Positions 26,973 through 37,504 of a DNA stretch of 64,000 nt are shown piece by piece (position 1 is the stretch's first letter; each line of letters begins with the position of its first letter). The notes below the pieces were generated by a model. It was not told the origin of the DNA. It worked only from the letters and a program-made list of their open reading frames with translations, and did no database searches. The stretch comes from Pseudorasbora parva (Eukaryota > Chordata > Actinopteri > Cypriniformes > Gobionidae): assembly GCF_024679245.1 (NCBI RefSeq), contig NC_090177.1:51796478-51860477 (forward strand), read 5' to 3'. The position numbers and the translations under genes were made by a program.

Positions 26973-29310
26973 GAAGAGATGAGATTCTGTGCGTTCCCAA
27001 ACATCGATTAAAATATTGAGTATTGGGAAAAATTACCATGGACAGGATCTATAAGGGAAACTGAGGATTTTGCCTTGTTTCAAAGAAGCATGAGTGGCAA
27101 GGGTGTCAATTAAAGCGGGGTCATTTTCCCAGAAAGAAGTGAGCCAGGGCAATCAATCAATTAGACAAACAAGCAATAAGCACAGAGTGAATTTGCATGG
27201 TTCAGGGTGGGCCCAAACGGCTGATTGGTAGCTAATTGGGTTGGTTACAGGAGGGAAGGAGTGTTCTTGGAACTTACCACGGTTGAGGTCCTGGGTCCTA
27301 GAGAAAGGATAAGGGAGGTTGGAGGAAGTTGATACACTTACAGTGTGACAGATGGTGGGAGTTAACGTTTTTTCAAGACTTTACAAGCAGAGAGTGCAGC
27401 AGTTTGAATTGAAGGTAAGAATGAGATTGGTGAGGTGTGGCGTCAATCCTTAGAGGGAGGGACTGGTAGAAGCTTGGTGTGCAGCAATGTGCATCCGCCA
27501 GTCTGAACCTTCAGCCTCTTCGGGGGTTTGGAAGTCTTGCCTTTGTCCCAGGGCAAGATTTTCTAGTTTAAGTCAGTAGAGTTTTCTCTGACAAAGGGCC
27601 CAGAGGACAGACGTTTCTCGCAGGCTTTTTCTCGGGCAACCTGGATACCTTGCGGTGTTAACGAAGGGTTGCTTGGGAGGGCGGTAAGTATCCAGCCCCC
27701 CTGGGTCCACTTGGACAGCACGCAGGGAAGGTGGCCTGGGGCTAACAGGCCTTAATTGGAGCCCAATCTTCTGCAGGTGATTAGCACCACTCAAGCACCA
27801 GTACATTTTTGCATCAACATGCCTGCACACTGACTGGCAAATTTCTTTAAAAAGGGTTGTGTTCAGGGTGGGGGGGACGACTTGTGGAAAAAGGATAAAA
27901 AAATGTTTTACCGAAACGCAATCATGGTTTGTGCCGATTCGGTCTAGTAAGATTTAGCGATTGGCTATAAGACACTGGTCTTGGACTGATCATCCAAGAC
28001 GGGCCGCCAGAGAGGAGGGTGTCTAGTGTGTGAGGCGCCGAAACACCCGATGATACTCTGGAACACTACTGATGACAGTGTCTGGAAATATTTCCCTCAT
28101 CATACTTTATTGGGGGGACTAGGGAGGTTGTACTTTTGTGGGGTTTTTTTGGCTGAACTAACCGGGGTAGATAAATAGGGGATCCATGGGGGTTGTGTTG
28201 GGTTGAGGGGGCAAGATGTAAAAGGAAGTCCAGACGTGCACCCTTCCCTTGAAATCGACCCCTCACAATCCGGATGGATTGGTGAGATACATGGAGATGA
28301 GTCTCTATGCTGATCCTCTGAGGGCATGGCTCCGGGGCTGCCGGAGATAGGAGTGGAAACTGGGCCCTGGGTTCGTTCTTTTGACACTAAGGGTCGCAGC
28401 CCGGACAGAATAGTGACATGGGGGAGACCGGGGCTGGTGTCTGATCTTAGCCTTATTTTTCATGGGCAGGATAGATCACAAGCCCAGACTTCTTTTACCT
28501 GGGTTCCTTTCCGGCCTTGCGTAGAAGTAACGCGGGGTTTGGTGGGAGAGGAACGGGAATGTTGGGTTGGTGGCCTCCGGGAGGGAGGGATCCTTTTCTC
28601 GCATCTGGATCTAACCATCGGACACTGGTATCAAAGACAGGGGTCGGCGTCAACCCCCGCACCCAGCATTGCTTGGAGCTTAGCCATCACAACCTAGATG
28701 GACCAGGGGTGCAGATTCATTTCCTCAGTCTACCTTCCGGCCTGAGCGATGGCTGGAGTGTGGGGCTGGCTTCCAGCCCCAGTGGGACCCAGCTTAGCAT
28801 TGGGTTTGGTGGGGAGGGGGCTGCAGTAAGGATTTTGAACCTACTCGTCAGGTGGACTTGCTGATCCTCATACAAACGGGGTAAAGCTTTTTATGCAAAA
28901 AAGGAAAAGGTTCATCAGGATGGCATATACCGAGGTTGGTATAGCACTGCTGGTCGCAGTTCCAGGGAGGGGAGATGGAGGCTCTTCACCCACTAATGTT
29001 TTTTGGCTAAGGTCAGTGTGGAAAAGGATAGGAGGAGGGGTTTTTATTTTTATTTTGATGGGGCAGGGTAAAGGCGTGTGGGGGTTTAATTCTAGAGTTT
29101 GGGGAAGTGTGTGGCCAGGCCCGGTCTAGCACTTCCCCCGGGGGGGAGGGTTTTCTTTGAAGGGGCCCGAAACCCAGTAAGGGTTAGTCCCGAGAAGGGA
29201 CGACGGTAAGGTCAAACAAGCATTGGCCCGTGCCTTTCCTCAGACTCCCTTTGGACCTGGACCAGTTCTAGGCCGGGGGAGCTGTTGTAATTCTTACAAA
29301 AACCTAACCC
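26786..29310. repeat. subtelomeric segmental duplication, copy 2
   Basis: The second copy of 21993-24518, with one base less in a T run and a few substitutions. Its left end joins the 237-bp tandem repeat. Its right end enters a CCCTAA tract at 29303. The pair of outer junctions (CCCTAA on the left of copy 1, CCCTAA on the right of copy 2) suggests exchange or addition at telomeric sequence. Confidence 0.93.
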
Positions 29311-29330
29311 CTAACCCTAACCCTAACCCA
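29303..29330 (+). repeat. interstitial telomeric tract, short
   Basis: cctaacccctaaccctaacc then ctaaccca: about four hexamers, one with an extra C. C-rich strand on +, the same orientation as the tract at 21957. It joins duplicated copy 2 to unrelated sequence beginning gggccgagagtcgctgg. Confidence 0.93.
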
Positions 29331-29495
29331 GGGCCGAGAGTCGCTGGATTAAACGCTTGGACACTGTGTACCCCAGGGGACTAAATGAGATATAGAGAGT
29401 TATAAATATCTATCCTTCCTCTATTCTTCTACCCTTTCTCTCCTTTTAAAAGCCTCTGATTTTCCTCCTTGAGTCATGTGTGGTTTTTTAGGTTG
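29331..29495. other. short unique spacer
   Basis: Pyrimidine-rich stretch without gene or repeat that I can name. Confidence 0.5.
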
Positions 29496-29720
29496 ACACA
29501 CACCACTCTAACCCTAAACCTACCCGTCTCACACCTCTGGCACATAACCCCGAGGTGCACACACCACACAACACTAAACCTACCCGTCTCACACCTCTGG
29601 CGCATAACCCTGAGGTGCACACACCACTCTAACCCTAAACCTACCCGTCTCACACCTCTGGCGTACAACCCTGGGGCATTCACCCCTCACACGCCTAACC
29701 CTACCCAGTTACAGCCCGCG
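29496..29720. repeat. 60/61-bp minisatellite with CCCTAAACC motifs, about 3.5 copies
   Basis: Units share acctacccgtctcacacctc followed by tggc and a variable tail. Starts step by 60 then 61 bp (29519, 29579, 29640). Each unit includes ctaaccctaaacc or a decayed form of it, so it is another telomere-like minisatellite. ORFs in it are repeat artefacts. Confidence 0.88.
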
Positions 29721-30039
29721 GGATCTGAACCCGGGCCATAATAGCCCGCTCCTAAACTAACCCTTTGACCCGCACCCCGGGCTTGGTGTGACCCCTGAGG
29801 AGGAACGGATGGCTCTTAATTTATTATTCTATCATATAATTTCCTTCTTTCTTGTTATTATCTATACATACCCCCTCTTTTCCTATAAATACAGTAGTAA
29901 TAAATAAATAAATAAATAAATAAATTAACTAATTAATTCATAAATGAGTACATGAACACACACCACACACACACACACCAAACAGTGGAGACGGAGCAGG
30001 GTACTGTGGGCTTTGGCCCTGGCCTCGTCCAGTATCCCT
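29721..30039. other. spacer with (AATA)n and CA-rich stretch, no gene
   Basis: Holds an AATA microsatellite at about 29899-29925 and a CA-rich run near 29957-29978. No coding or RNA feature was recognised. Confidence 0.7.
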
Positions 30040-30125
30040 CTTTAGTGGTCAGCGGTTGGATGGAGCGCGCATAACCATTTCCGGCTTCTTCGGAGGTCGG
30101 ATCTTGGATCGATTTCCCCTAACCC
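30040..30125 (+). repeat. diverged 3' end of the 841-bp satellite family
   Basis: The sequence gcataaccatttccggcttc... to gatttcccctaaccc aligns with the last ~80 bp of the satellite unit (gcataaccgtttccgaatcc... to cattcccctaac), with clear divergence. It ends in CCCTAACCC, onto which a 5'-truncated, less diverged unit is joined. Confidence 0.7.
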
Positions 30126-31233
30126 TTACCTAACACGCACTAAAACCTACCCCTGTTTTTTGGCGCAGACCCCTCCCTGAAATAGCCCGGGTCATCATAG
30201 CCCTAGCTGGGATTTTTTACAGTGACCACAAAAATTTCTTGACCATGCGCTGGCTTTCCTCGATGAGTGTTGGCTGTCGTGTATGATTTAGGTGTATGTG
30301 TGAGACTCGTGGCGGCCAGTACAACTCTGGACAGTGCGTAACCGTTTCCGAATCCTTCGGGATTCGGATCCTGGATTTTCATTCCCCTAACTCAGCCCGT
30401 GCCGAGACGTCTGGACCTCGTGTTGACCACATACTTACCTGAATTGTACACGAAGGTGCCTACTTACCCGTTGTAAGTGCCTGCTGTTCCAGATTATTCG
30501 ACGGGACCCTGTAAAAAATTAAAAACAACATCAGTTTGTGCTAAAAACAGTTTATGACGCATTATACAATGCTGAACGTGGGGATTGGTCGCTGGGTGAG
30601 GGGCCCCGCCCTCCTAGCCTATATAAGCTGGAGGGGACAGGGTCAAATTCCCTTTTGCCATTCGGGCTCGCCTGAAGAAGGCTAGATAAATAGCCGAAAC
30701 GTCGCGATATGCCCGAAAACTTATATAAATAAGCTTAAAAAAATAAACTGCCGGCATCATTTGAGGGTGTGGTGCGTCCGAGCACATGGTTTATTTTTCT
30801 CCGTCCATACAGACGTTGAGACAGACCTATTTTAGGTCATAATATGGCGAATAAAATTATTAATAAATAAGCAGCCGGCATCATTTGAGGGTGTGATGCG
30901 TCTGAGCGCAATGTTTATTTATTTTTCTCCGTCCATACAGACGTTGAGATTAATTAGAATATGCCCCTTACCTAACACGCACTAAAACCTACCCCTGTTT
31001 TTTGGCACAGACCCCTCCCTGAAATAGCCCGGGTCATCATAGCCCTAGCTGGGATTTTTTACAGTGACCACAAAAATGTCTTGACCATGCGCTGGCTTTC
31101 CTCGATGAGTGTTGGCTGTCGTGTATGATTTAGGTGTATGTGTGAGACTCGTGGCGGCCAGCACAACTCTGGACAGTGCGTAACCGTTTCCGAATCCTTC
31201 GGGATTCGGATCCTGGATTTTCATTCCCCTAAC
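30126..31233 (+). repeat. second block of the 841-bp satellite (one 5'-truncated and one full unit)
   Basis: 30126-30391 is the last third of a unit that begins abruptly at ttacctaacacgc. 30392-31233 is a complete unit with promoter (TATATAAG near 30620), hammerhead-like fold (about 30661-30717) and both internal subrepeats. It combines A-type traits (gctaaaaac, cccgaaaac) with private changes. The block ends in the same CCCCTAAC string as the main array and passes into telomeric repeats. Confidence 0.92.
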
Positions 31234-31244
31234 CCTAAACCCTA

Positions 31245-31250
<6 letters not shown>
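31227..31250 (+). repeat. interstitial telomeric tract at end of second satellite block
   Basis: Four CCCTAA-type units, one with an extra A, follow cattc at the same point of the satellite unit as at 21957. They pass directly into a (TA)n microsatellite. Confidence 0.93.

Positions 31251-31328
<78 letters not shown>
31248..31328. repeat. (TA)n microsatellite
   Basis: About 40 uninterrupted TA dinucleotides, starting within the last telomeric CCCTA. Confidence 0.98.
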
Positions 31329-31330
<2 letters not shown>

Positions 31331-31364
31331 GAAGACAGACTTGACTGCCAGCTCACTTCACTGC

Positions 31365-31403
31365 AGACTAATGGAGGTCCCCTGTTGGATAGGTAGACAT
31401 CGG

Positions 31404-31455
<52 letters not shown>

Positions 31456-31515
31456 CTCCATTAGAGTCTATAGAGGTCCCCTGTTGGATAGGTAGACATC
31501 GTTCAGGTCCCCTCT
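31365..31515. repeat. direct repeats flanking (CA)n
   Basis: ggtcccctgttggataggta plus gacatcg occurs twice, near 31376-31402 and 31474-31500. A (CA)25 tract (31405-31454) and a 20-bp spacer lie between. A third partial relative (ggtcccctcttggatag) is near 31632. No gene. Confidence 0.85.
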
Positions 31516-31678
31516 TGGCATATTTTTAAAAAAATAAAAAAATGCTTATTTGAAGTTATATTATGAATAAGGACCTTAAAAGAAAATTTTGTATGTGATT
31601 TTTGTTTCTTCAAAATGACTAGAAACACAGGTCCCCTCTTGGATAGTGTAGAGTGATAGTCCCCTCTTGGTAATATAG

Positions 31679-31689
<11 letters not shown>

Positions 31690-31724
<35 letters not shown>

Positions 31725-31751
31725 AATAAACGATCATATAGACAATAAGAA

Positions 31752-31792
<41 letters not shown>

Positions 31793-31884
31793 TTTGTGTT
31801 TAATAAGCGATCATATAGACAATAAGAACAGTGTGTGTGTGTGTGTGTGTGTGTTTAATAAACGCTCATATAGACAATAAGAAT

Positions 31885-31919
<35 letters not shown>

Positions 31920-31946
31920 AATAAACGCTCATATAGACAATAAGAA

Positions 31947-31994
<48 letters not shown>

Positions 31995-32021
31995 AATAAA
32001 CGCTCATATAGACAATAAGAA

Positions 32022-32065
<44 letters not shown>

Positions 32066-32186
32066 AACGCTCATATAGACAATAAGAACAGTGTGTGTGT
32101 GTGTGTGTGTGTGTGTTTAATAAACGCTCATATAGACAATAAGAATGGTGTGTGTGTGTTTAATAAACGCTCATATAGACAATAAG

Positions 32187-32234
<48 letters not shown>

Positions 32235-32261
32235 AATAAACGCTCATATAGACAATAAGAA

Positions 32262-32295
<34 letters not shown>

Positions 32296-32432
32296 AATAA
32301 ACGCTTATATAGACAATAAGAACAGTGTGTGTGTGTGTGTGTGTGTGTTTAATAAACGCTCATATAGACAATAAGAACAGTGTGTGTGTGTGTGTGTGTG
32401 TGTTTAATAAACGCTCATATAGACAATAAGAA

Positions 32433-32476
<44 letters not shown>

Positions 32477-32505
32477 AATAAACGCTTATATAGACAATAA
32501 GAACA

Positions 32506-32537
<32 letters not shown>

Positions 32538-32568
32538 TTAATAAACGCTCATATAGACAATAAGAACA

Positions 32569-32604
<36 letters not shown>

Positions 32605-32631
32605 AATAAACGCTCATATAGACAATAAGAA

Positions 32632-32665
<34 letters not shown>

Positions 32666-32667
32666 AA
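31690..32667. repeat. compound VNTR: 15 copies of a ~33-bp core spaced by (GT)n
   Basis: The core tttaataaacgctcatatag plus acaataagaacag occurs 15 times. Copies are separated by GT tracts of very variable length. A few cores vary (cgatc, cgctt, aatgg). The last core is truncated (tttaatagactt). Open frames on both strands are dinucleotide artefacts. Confidence 0.97.
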
Positions 32668-33140
32668 TAGACTTAACATGGAAAATGTACTTTGAAACAA
32701 AAAACAAACAAAAATGAGCCAATTACTTATTCTCTACTGCCACCTGCTGGTTAAACTAGCCATTTTGTTCTATAATTCATATTTAAACTTTCTAAAGTCA
32801 ATATTCTAACATTTAAAATCACGTTGTCATTTTATGACTTAATTTCATCTGAGCTCTGTTTTAATTAGTTTACTCCTTAAAGGCCTTAAATGCAAAAGAT
32901 CTGAACTGTTTAAAGGCCTTAAATGCTAAACCCTGCTAAATGCTGCTTGCAGCTTTAATTTAAAATATATTTACTTATGTGTTTATTTATGTTTGAATAA
33001 TATAATTATATTTATATATAAATATATTAAATAAAAAGCTTTTAAAAATATGTTTTGCACTAGAATTGACTGTCATCACCAAAACCTCTTTGTACACGCC
33101 TTTGAATCTCTTCTTGACTGCCACTGCAAGAGACACAAAT
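32668..33140. other. AT-rich unique sequence, no gene
   Basis: Contains a short local repeat (aaaggccttaaatgc at about 32879 and 32916). Nothing else recognised. Confidence 0.6.
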
Positions 33141-33141
33141 C

Positions 33142-33270
33142 TCAGCTATATTTGAAGTGGATTCTTTCACCAAGCATTGACTGACCATAAAAGGCTGCCA
33201 TGATTGCCTCATCAAGAGCACTTCTCGGCACCACTGTCAGTGTTTGCTCTTCCCTCATACAAAAGACAAC
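33142..33270 (-). pseudogene. possible coding relic of unknown family
   Basis: On the minus strand an uninterrupted frame of about 40 codons before the stop at 33142 reads like protein (…SALDEAIMAAFYGQSMLG…) rather than simple repeat. Upstream it runs into a GT/CA microsatellite, where the frame is meaningless. I do not recognise the family. It may be the C-terminal tail of a transposon protein. Weak call. Confidence 0.2.
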
Positions 33271-33323
33271 ATTTGAACAGGTACAGAGGGCATGCATGCA
33301 TACACCATCGTCTGGGAATATAT

Positions 33324-33377
<54 letters not shown>

Positions 33378-33378
33378 G

Positions 33379-33448
<70 letters not shown>

Positions 33449-33510
33449 ACAACATTTGAACAGGGTACAGAGGGCATGCATGCATACACCATCGTCTGGG
33501 AATATATATA
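33262..33510. repeat. 62-bp direct repeats flanking a (GT)n/(CA)n snap-back
   Basis: aaaagacaacatttgaacag and the following ~45 bp (through gcatgcatgcatacaccatc to gggaatat) occur at about 33261-33323 and 33443-33507. Between them are (GT)20 at 33335-33373, a short AT-rich loop, and (AC)29 at 33386-33444. These arms can pair as a hairpin. Confidence 0.93.
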
Positions 33511-33514
33511 TATC

Positions 33515-34970
33515 AAAAATCCATGGAAGCTTGTTGACAGTTTGGATTTTGCTAATTTTGTTTCTGCTAAGCCGAGTAAGAATGTAATGTTATTAAACCT
33601 ACAAAATATAGAACTTTCAAAAACTCTCAGCAGTGACATTATTTTATTGAGTGATAGGCAGAGGGTTTAATCAGTGACATTATTAGTAGATTTTTTAGTA
33701 ACCTTCCTTCCTTAATCATTTTTACACGTAGAAAAGGCTGCTAGGAGACTTATTTGCAGGCTGATGTGGCTTCATCAACATTGCACTTAAGTACTGTTTC
33801 ATCTCACATTTATTACTACATTATGAAAGTCTGAACTATTTGGTATTGCCCTTGCACCTGAATGGCTGTGTATGTTATGTGTTTGCCGACTGTATGCTGA
33901 TTTGTGGCTTACTATTTGTTGAGGGTTAAACTTTACACACAAGGCTCATTGAAACATTGAAGTCTCTGGTTCCTCAATTTCTTTAAGCCACATCACAACA
34001 CTGTTCTGAAAGCAGATGTTAAAGAGTGTCATGAAGCTCAGTGCAAATAGTCCATGACTGTGTGTACTGGGTTCTTCAACTCTGGTCCTCGAGGTCCACT
34101 GTCCTAAATCAACCCTTGTGACCTTAGCACTGCAAACATCTGTTGTGACAGAGAATAAGATCATTATTCAGCAGAAAATGGTAAACCATTAACAGACAAA
34201 CAACATTGGTCACAGAGGACTTACATGATGAACCATACACGGGAATATGCGGATTATCATAAATACAACACATTTACAGGACATAAAATATATCTGTGGC
34301 AAAAGCTAAAGTACAAGCAGGTGAAATGTTTCAAAATCTCTCTTGGCACAACAAAGTACCAGTTTCACTAAAATTATATATTTAAGCTTATATAGCCTAC
34401 TTTTAAATGTTCGCTGCTGTAAAAGTATGTTCCCTGTTGATCTGTAATTACAGCTTTGTCCCCGTTATGATAAAATCACAGGACCAGTTACCAGTTGCCT
34501 TGTCAAAAAGCTCTTTATTGTCATATCTATCAGGCATAGGAGAGAAACTTGTTGTCTTCGTGCCAGCTGTATGTTTCTCTGTTTCTCTGAGGCAGTGCAT
34601 TAACAGTGAGCATTATATACCTCTGAAAAAAGGATCTGCAATTCCTGACAAGGTAGCAAAACTTGCATCCTATGGTTAAAATAGCATGTATGCTTCATGC
34701 TTACACGTGTTTCACAATCCACTTTCCATATAAAGAATATCTCCACCAGTCGATGATATGTCACTTTATGCCACGTGTTACATGTATGCACATTCCTGTA
34801 TGAGCAAAATTGTCTCTTTCCCCCTGTGTCTGCCATATGATACCAGCGTATGTTCATGCAGCATATACATAACTCTCTCATGCACTTAAACTTCACAAAC
34901 ACATTATATATCCAATTATGAATAAAATAATATTAGAATAACACATTTCCAGTCCACATGCCCTATCAGT
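33515..34970. other. unique AT-rich sequence, no gene
   Basis: No supported coding region. The piece near 34073-34115 (ttcaactctggtcctcgagg...) resembles the start of a common fish hAT-type dispersed repeat, from memory only. The remaining ORFs are short and domainless. Confidence 0.5.
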
Positions 34971-34974
34971 GGGT

Positions 34975-36490
34975 CACGTTCGACGTACGTCGGAACTGAC
35001 CGACGAATTGGGGATTATTTTCAGAGACCAATCTGCTTCGAGTGTAAAAAACGAGCCAATAAAGTTGGCATACGGTTCACGCACTGCCCCGCGGTACGGG
35101 TATAAATACAGAAGTGAAATACCGCATCCTCACTTTCATCTTTGGAGCCGAGTGGTTGCTGTTCGGAGCTGCTGTTTTCTGTGAAGAGAGTGAGAAGGGT
35201 TTGCTATGTTCTCCAGTGCTGGTGTGAAGGCACACTTCAGCGGGTTTTCCCGAGATTATTGTTGGTTCGCTGAGCGTTTCCCTGGTTACTGTTGGACTCG
35301 CTGGGCGTCTCCCGCATATTGAGTGCTCACACAGGCTTGCACTACTGGACTGTGTCGGGCCGCTGCCAACTCCCTGAGTGCTTCAGCACAACTAGAAGAG
35401 CTAATTTTTCCTTCTAAAAGAGCTACACTGTTTGACCCTGCGTTTTTTTCGAGATGTCATTCAAACCGTGTGTTTCTGGATGCCATCATTTTCTGTCCCC
35501 AGTTGACGGTCACGATCGCTGTCTCATGTGTTTGGGTGTTCAGCACGCTGAGTTGGCGTTCATGGATGACTCATGTTCACACTGTGGGAACATGACCATT
35601 GCAGTATTACGGTCTAGGCTCAAATACCTCAAACGAGGCGGAGTCCCGTTGCACATCCCCTGATCTAGTGGTCCTCCCGCTGCAAAGCAGAGGGCTGCTA
35701 CTTTGCCTGATGCCTTTGGTGGAGACCTGAGGGTTACCCTGAGGGCTTCCCCGACGGGTCACCAGGCTCCTCATGCCCCTCCCCCCTCCACTGCACCGGT
35801 GGAGCTTCCGCGAGAAGAGCCTGGTCCTTCCCATGGGGGGCCGGCCGTGACTTTCGGGGCTCCGGCTGAGGACATGATTTCGATCGCTGCATCGGGGGAT
35901 GAGCTAATGGACTCTTGAGATGAGGACCCGGCTGCGTTGCCCCCTTCGGGTGTGGTAGCTTTGCCCGAGTCTGATCCAGAGCTCACGGCTATGCTTTCCT
36001 GGGCCGCCACAAGTGTCAGGCTTGAGTGGAACCCTCCACCCGAACCTTTGCGGTTGGACGGCCTGCACTGGTTCTCAGCACCCCGCCTCGGTGCCTTTCT
36101 TCCCAGAAGTGCATCAGGAGTTCACAAAATCATGGATGACACCCTACAGACCCTCCAGGTCTGCTGCAGATTGGCAGGCTAACCCACGTCTCCCCTCCCA
36201 GGCGTGTAAGTTCTCGTCCGGTCTAATGGGCAAGGCTTACACAGCCTGTGGGGAAGCTGCATCATCTTTGCATGCCATGGCGCACCTGCAGGTCTACCAG
36301 GCCAAAGCGCTAAAGGAACTGTACAAGGGTAGTTTCGACCAGGGCGTTATGGAGGAACTGCGCACGGCGACGGACCTCGCCCTCAGGGCGACAAAAGTCA
36401 CCACACGCTCCCTGGGTCAGGCGATGTCCACCTTGGTGGTCCAGAAACGCCACCTGTGGCTGAACCTGGCAGACATGCGTGAGTCCAACA
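34975..36490 (+). pseudogene. DIRS-type retrotransposon, 5' region and decayed gag
   Basis: The 5' part holds the palindrome CGACGTACGTCG (34981-34992) and a TATA-type promoter (gggtataaatac near 35098). A gag-like ORF follows. At 35454 it begins with the Cys/His-rich head of fish DIRS gag (…HFLSPVDGHDRCLMCLG…). It breaks by frameshift several times and goes on in other frames at 35937-36110 and 36100-36490 (…HLQVYQAKALKELY…, …ATDLALRATK…, …RHLWLNLADM…). DIRS reverse transcriptase, RNase H, methylase-like and tyrosine recombinase genes are absent, so this is a 5' fragment. It ends in a fold-back at 36441-36553. Assignment rests on remembered DIRS gag motifs. Confidence 0.8.
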
Positions 36491-36553
36491 ATGTTCCTCA
36501 CACTGTTGGACTCACGCATGTCTGCCAGGTTCAGCCACAGGTGGCGTTTCTGG
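36441..36553. repeat. perfect 50-bp inverted repeat with 13-bp loop
   Basis: Arm 1 (36441-36490) is DIRS gag coding sequence. Arm 2 (36504-36553) is its exact reverse complement. The 13-bp spacer is atgttcctcacac. It marks the 3' limit of the DIRS fragment. Confidence 0.98.
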
Positions 36554-36557
36554 TCCA

Positions 36558-36900
36558 CCTTGGGACCTTCTGTATATATAAATATATATTTTTGGACTAC
36601 TGCAACAGACTCTTCAGTGGGATTTCTGCCATAAATATCCAGATGCTTCAATACATCCAGAACAACGCTCCCAGAGTCCTTATGAGAGTCCGTAAATATG
36701 GTCACATAACTCCCATCCTACACTCATTGCACTGGCTTCCCGTTTCATCCCGGATCGACTATAAAATCATCCTGCTAACACATAAATGCATCACCGGACA
36801 CGCACCACCATGTCTACAGGAACTCATCAGTCTCAAATCCTCTGCACCCTCAGAACTTCAGGCCACCTGCTTCTTCAGGTCCTCACCACCAGGCTTCGTA

Positions 36901-36993
<93 letters not shown>

Positions 36994-37245
36994 ATTGGAG
37001 ATCGAGCTTTCTGCTGAACCGCCTCCTCTGAGCTGAGAGCAGTGCAGAGCCTGGACCAGTTTAAAGCTGAACTGAAGACTTTTCTGTTCAGAAAGGCTTT
37101 TGTGTTGATTGTTTTTATTTTTCTATATGTTTACTTTTTATTCATTTTTTGTTATTTTTTCCTTTTCCATTGTTGCACTTTGAGATTCTTCGGAATGAAA
37201 AGTGCATTATAAATAAAATCTGTTATTATTTATTTTTATTATAAA
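36558..37245 (+). pseudogene. LINE (L2/CR1-type) 3' fragment
   Basis: From about 36590 the + strand encodes the usual C-terminal tail of fish L2/CR1-like reverse transcriptase proteins: LDYCNRLFSG, then ITPILHSLHWLPVSSRIDYK, then CLQELISL. A (TG)44 tract (36903-36990) interrupts it. After the tract, out of frame, comes the expected end (SLDQFKAELKTFLFRKAF) and a typical 3' end with aataaaatctgttattattt. It is 5'-truncated with no catalytic RT motifs, so it is a dead copy. Confidence 0.8.
36903..36990. repeat. (TG)n microsatellite inside the LINE relic
   Basis: About 44 uninterrupted TG units, located within the LINE coding tail. They produce the artificial poly-Cys-Val tail of the local ORFs. 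Confidence 0.98.
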
Positions 37246-37368
37246 TGTTTCATTCACAGCAACTGCCTTTTTTATAAAGCTTATTCAATGTTTTAATTAA
37301 TATCTTTAATAAATTCTACTCCATACCTCACACAAAATTATTGTACTATAGTGGCAGAAAGCATTTCA

Positions 37369-37483
37369 AGGTCAAAGGGCATTGACTCCGGCCACAGGCC
37401 ACCTCCTCCCTCCAATCTTTATCAACATTTCCTGACATTGGATGTTTTCATGAGGCATTCCCTCATAGCAGGACTATAAATAT
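37369..37483 (+). promoter_or_regulatory. orphan TATA promoter with DR1 (HNF4/PPAR-type) site
   Basis: AGGTCAAAGGGCA (37369-37381) fits a DR1 nuclear-receptor element. TATAAATAT (37475-37483) lies about 100 bp downstream. A short putative non-coding exon with a consensus splice donor follows. DR1 plus TATA plus a small 5' non-coding exon is a layout seen in liver and gut genes such as apolipoproteins. That comparison is inference. No downstream gene body was found. Confidence 0.45.
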
Positions 37484-37504
37484 CCCTACGGATTTTAGAT
37501 CAGC

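Noticed and set aside
22780..29129. ORFs of 66-123 codons conserved between 22.8-24.3 kb and 27.6-29.1 kb
   Set aside because: Conservation only reflects a recent near-identical duplication. Overlapping frames on both strands and no domain or codon bias that I can see.
31045..32085. ORFs with poly-Cys-Val, His-Thr or Tyr-Ile runs (also at 33142-33639 and 36013-37017)
   Set aside because: Translations of GT, CA and TA microsatellites.
31690..32667. CRISPR-like repeat/spacer layout
   Set aside because: Spacers are GT repeats, the genome is a fish, and no cas genes are present. It is a compound VNTR.
34407..34902. ORFs of 90-100 codons on both strands
   Set aside because: Overlapping frames in AT-rich unique sequence without domain, promoter or splice context.
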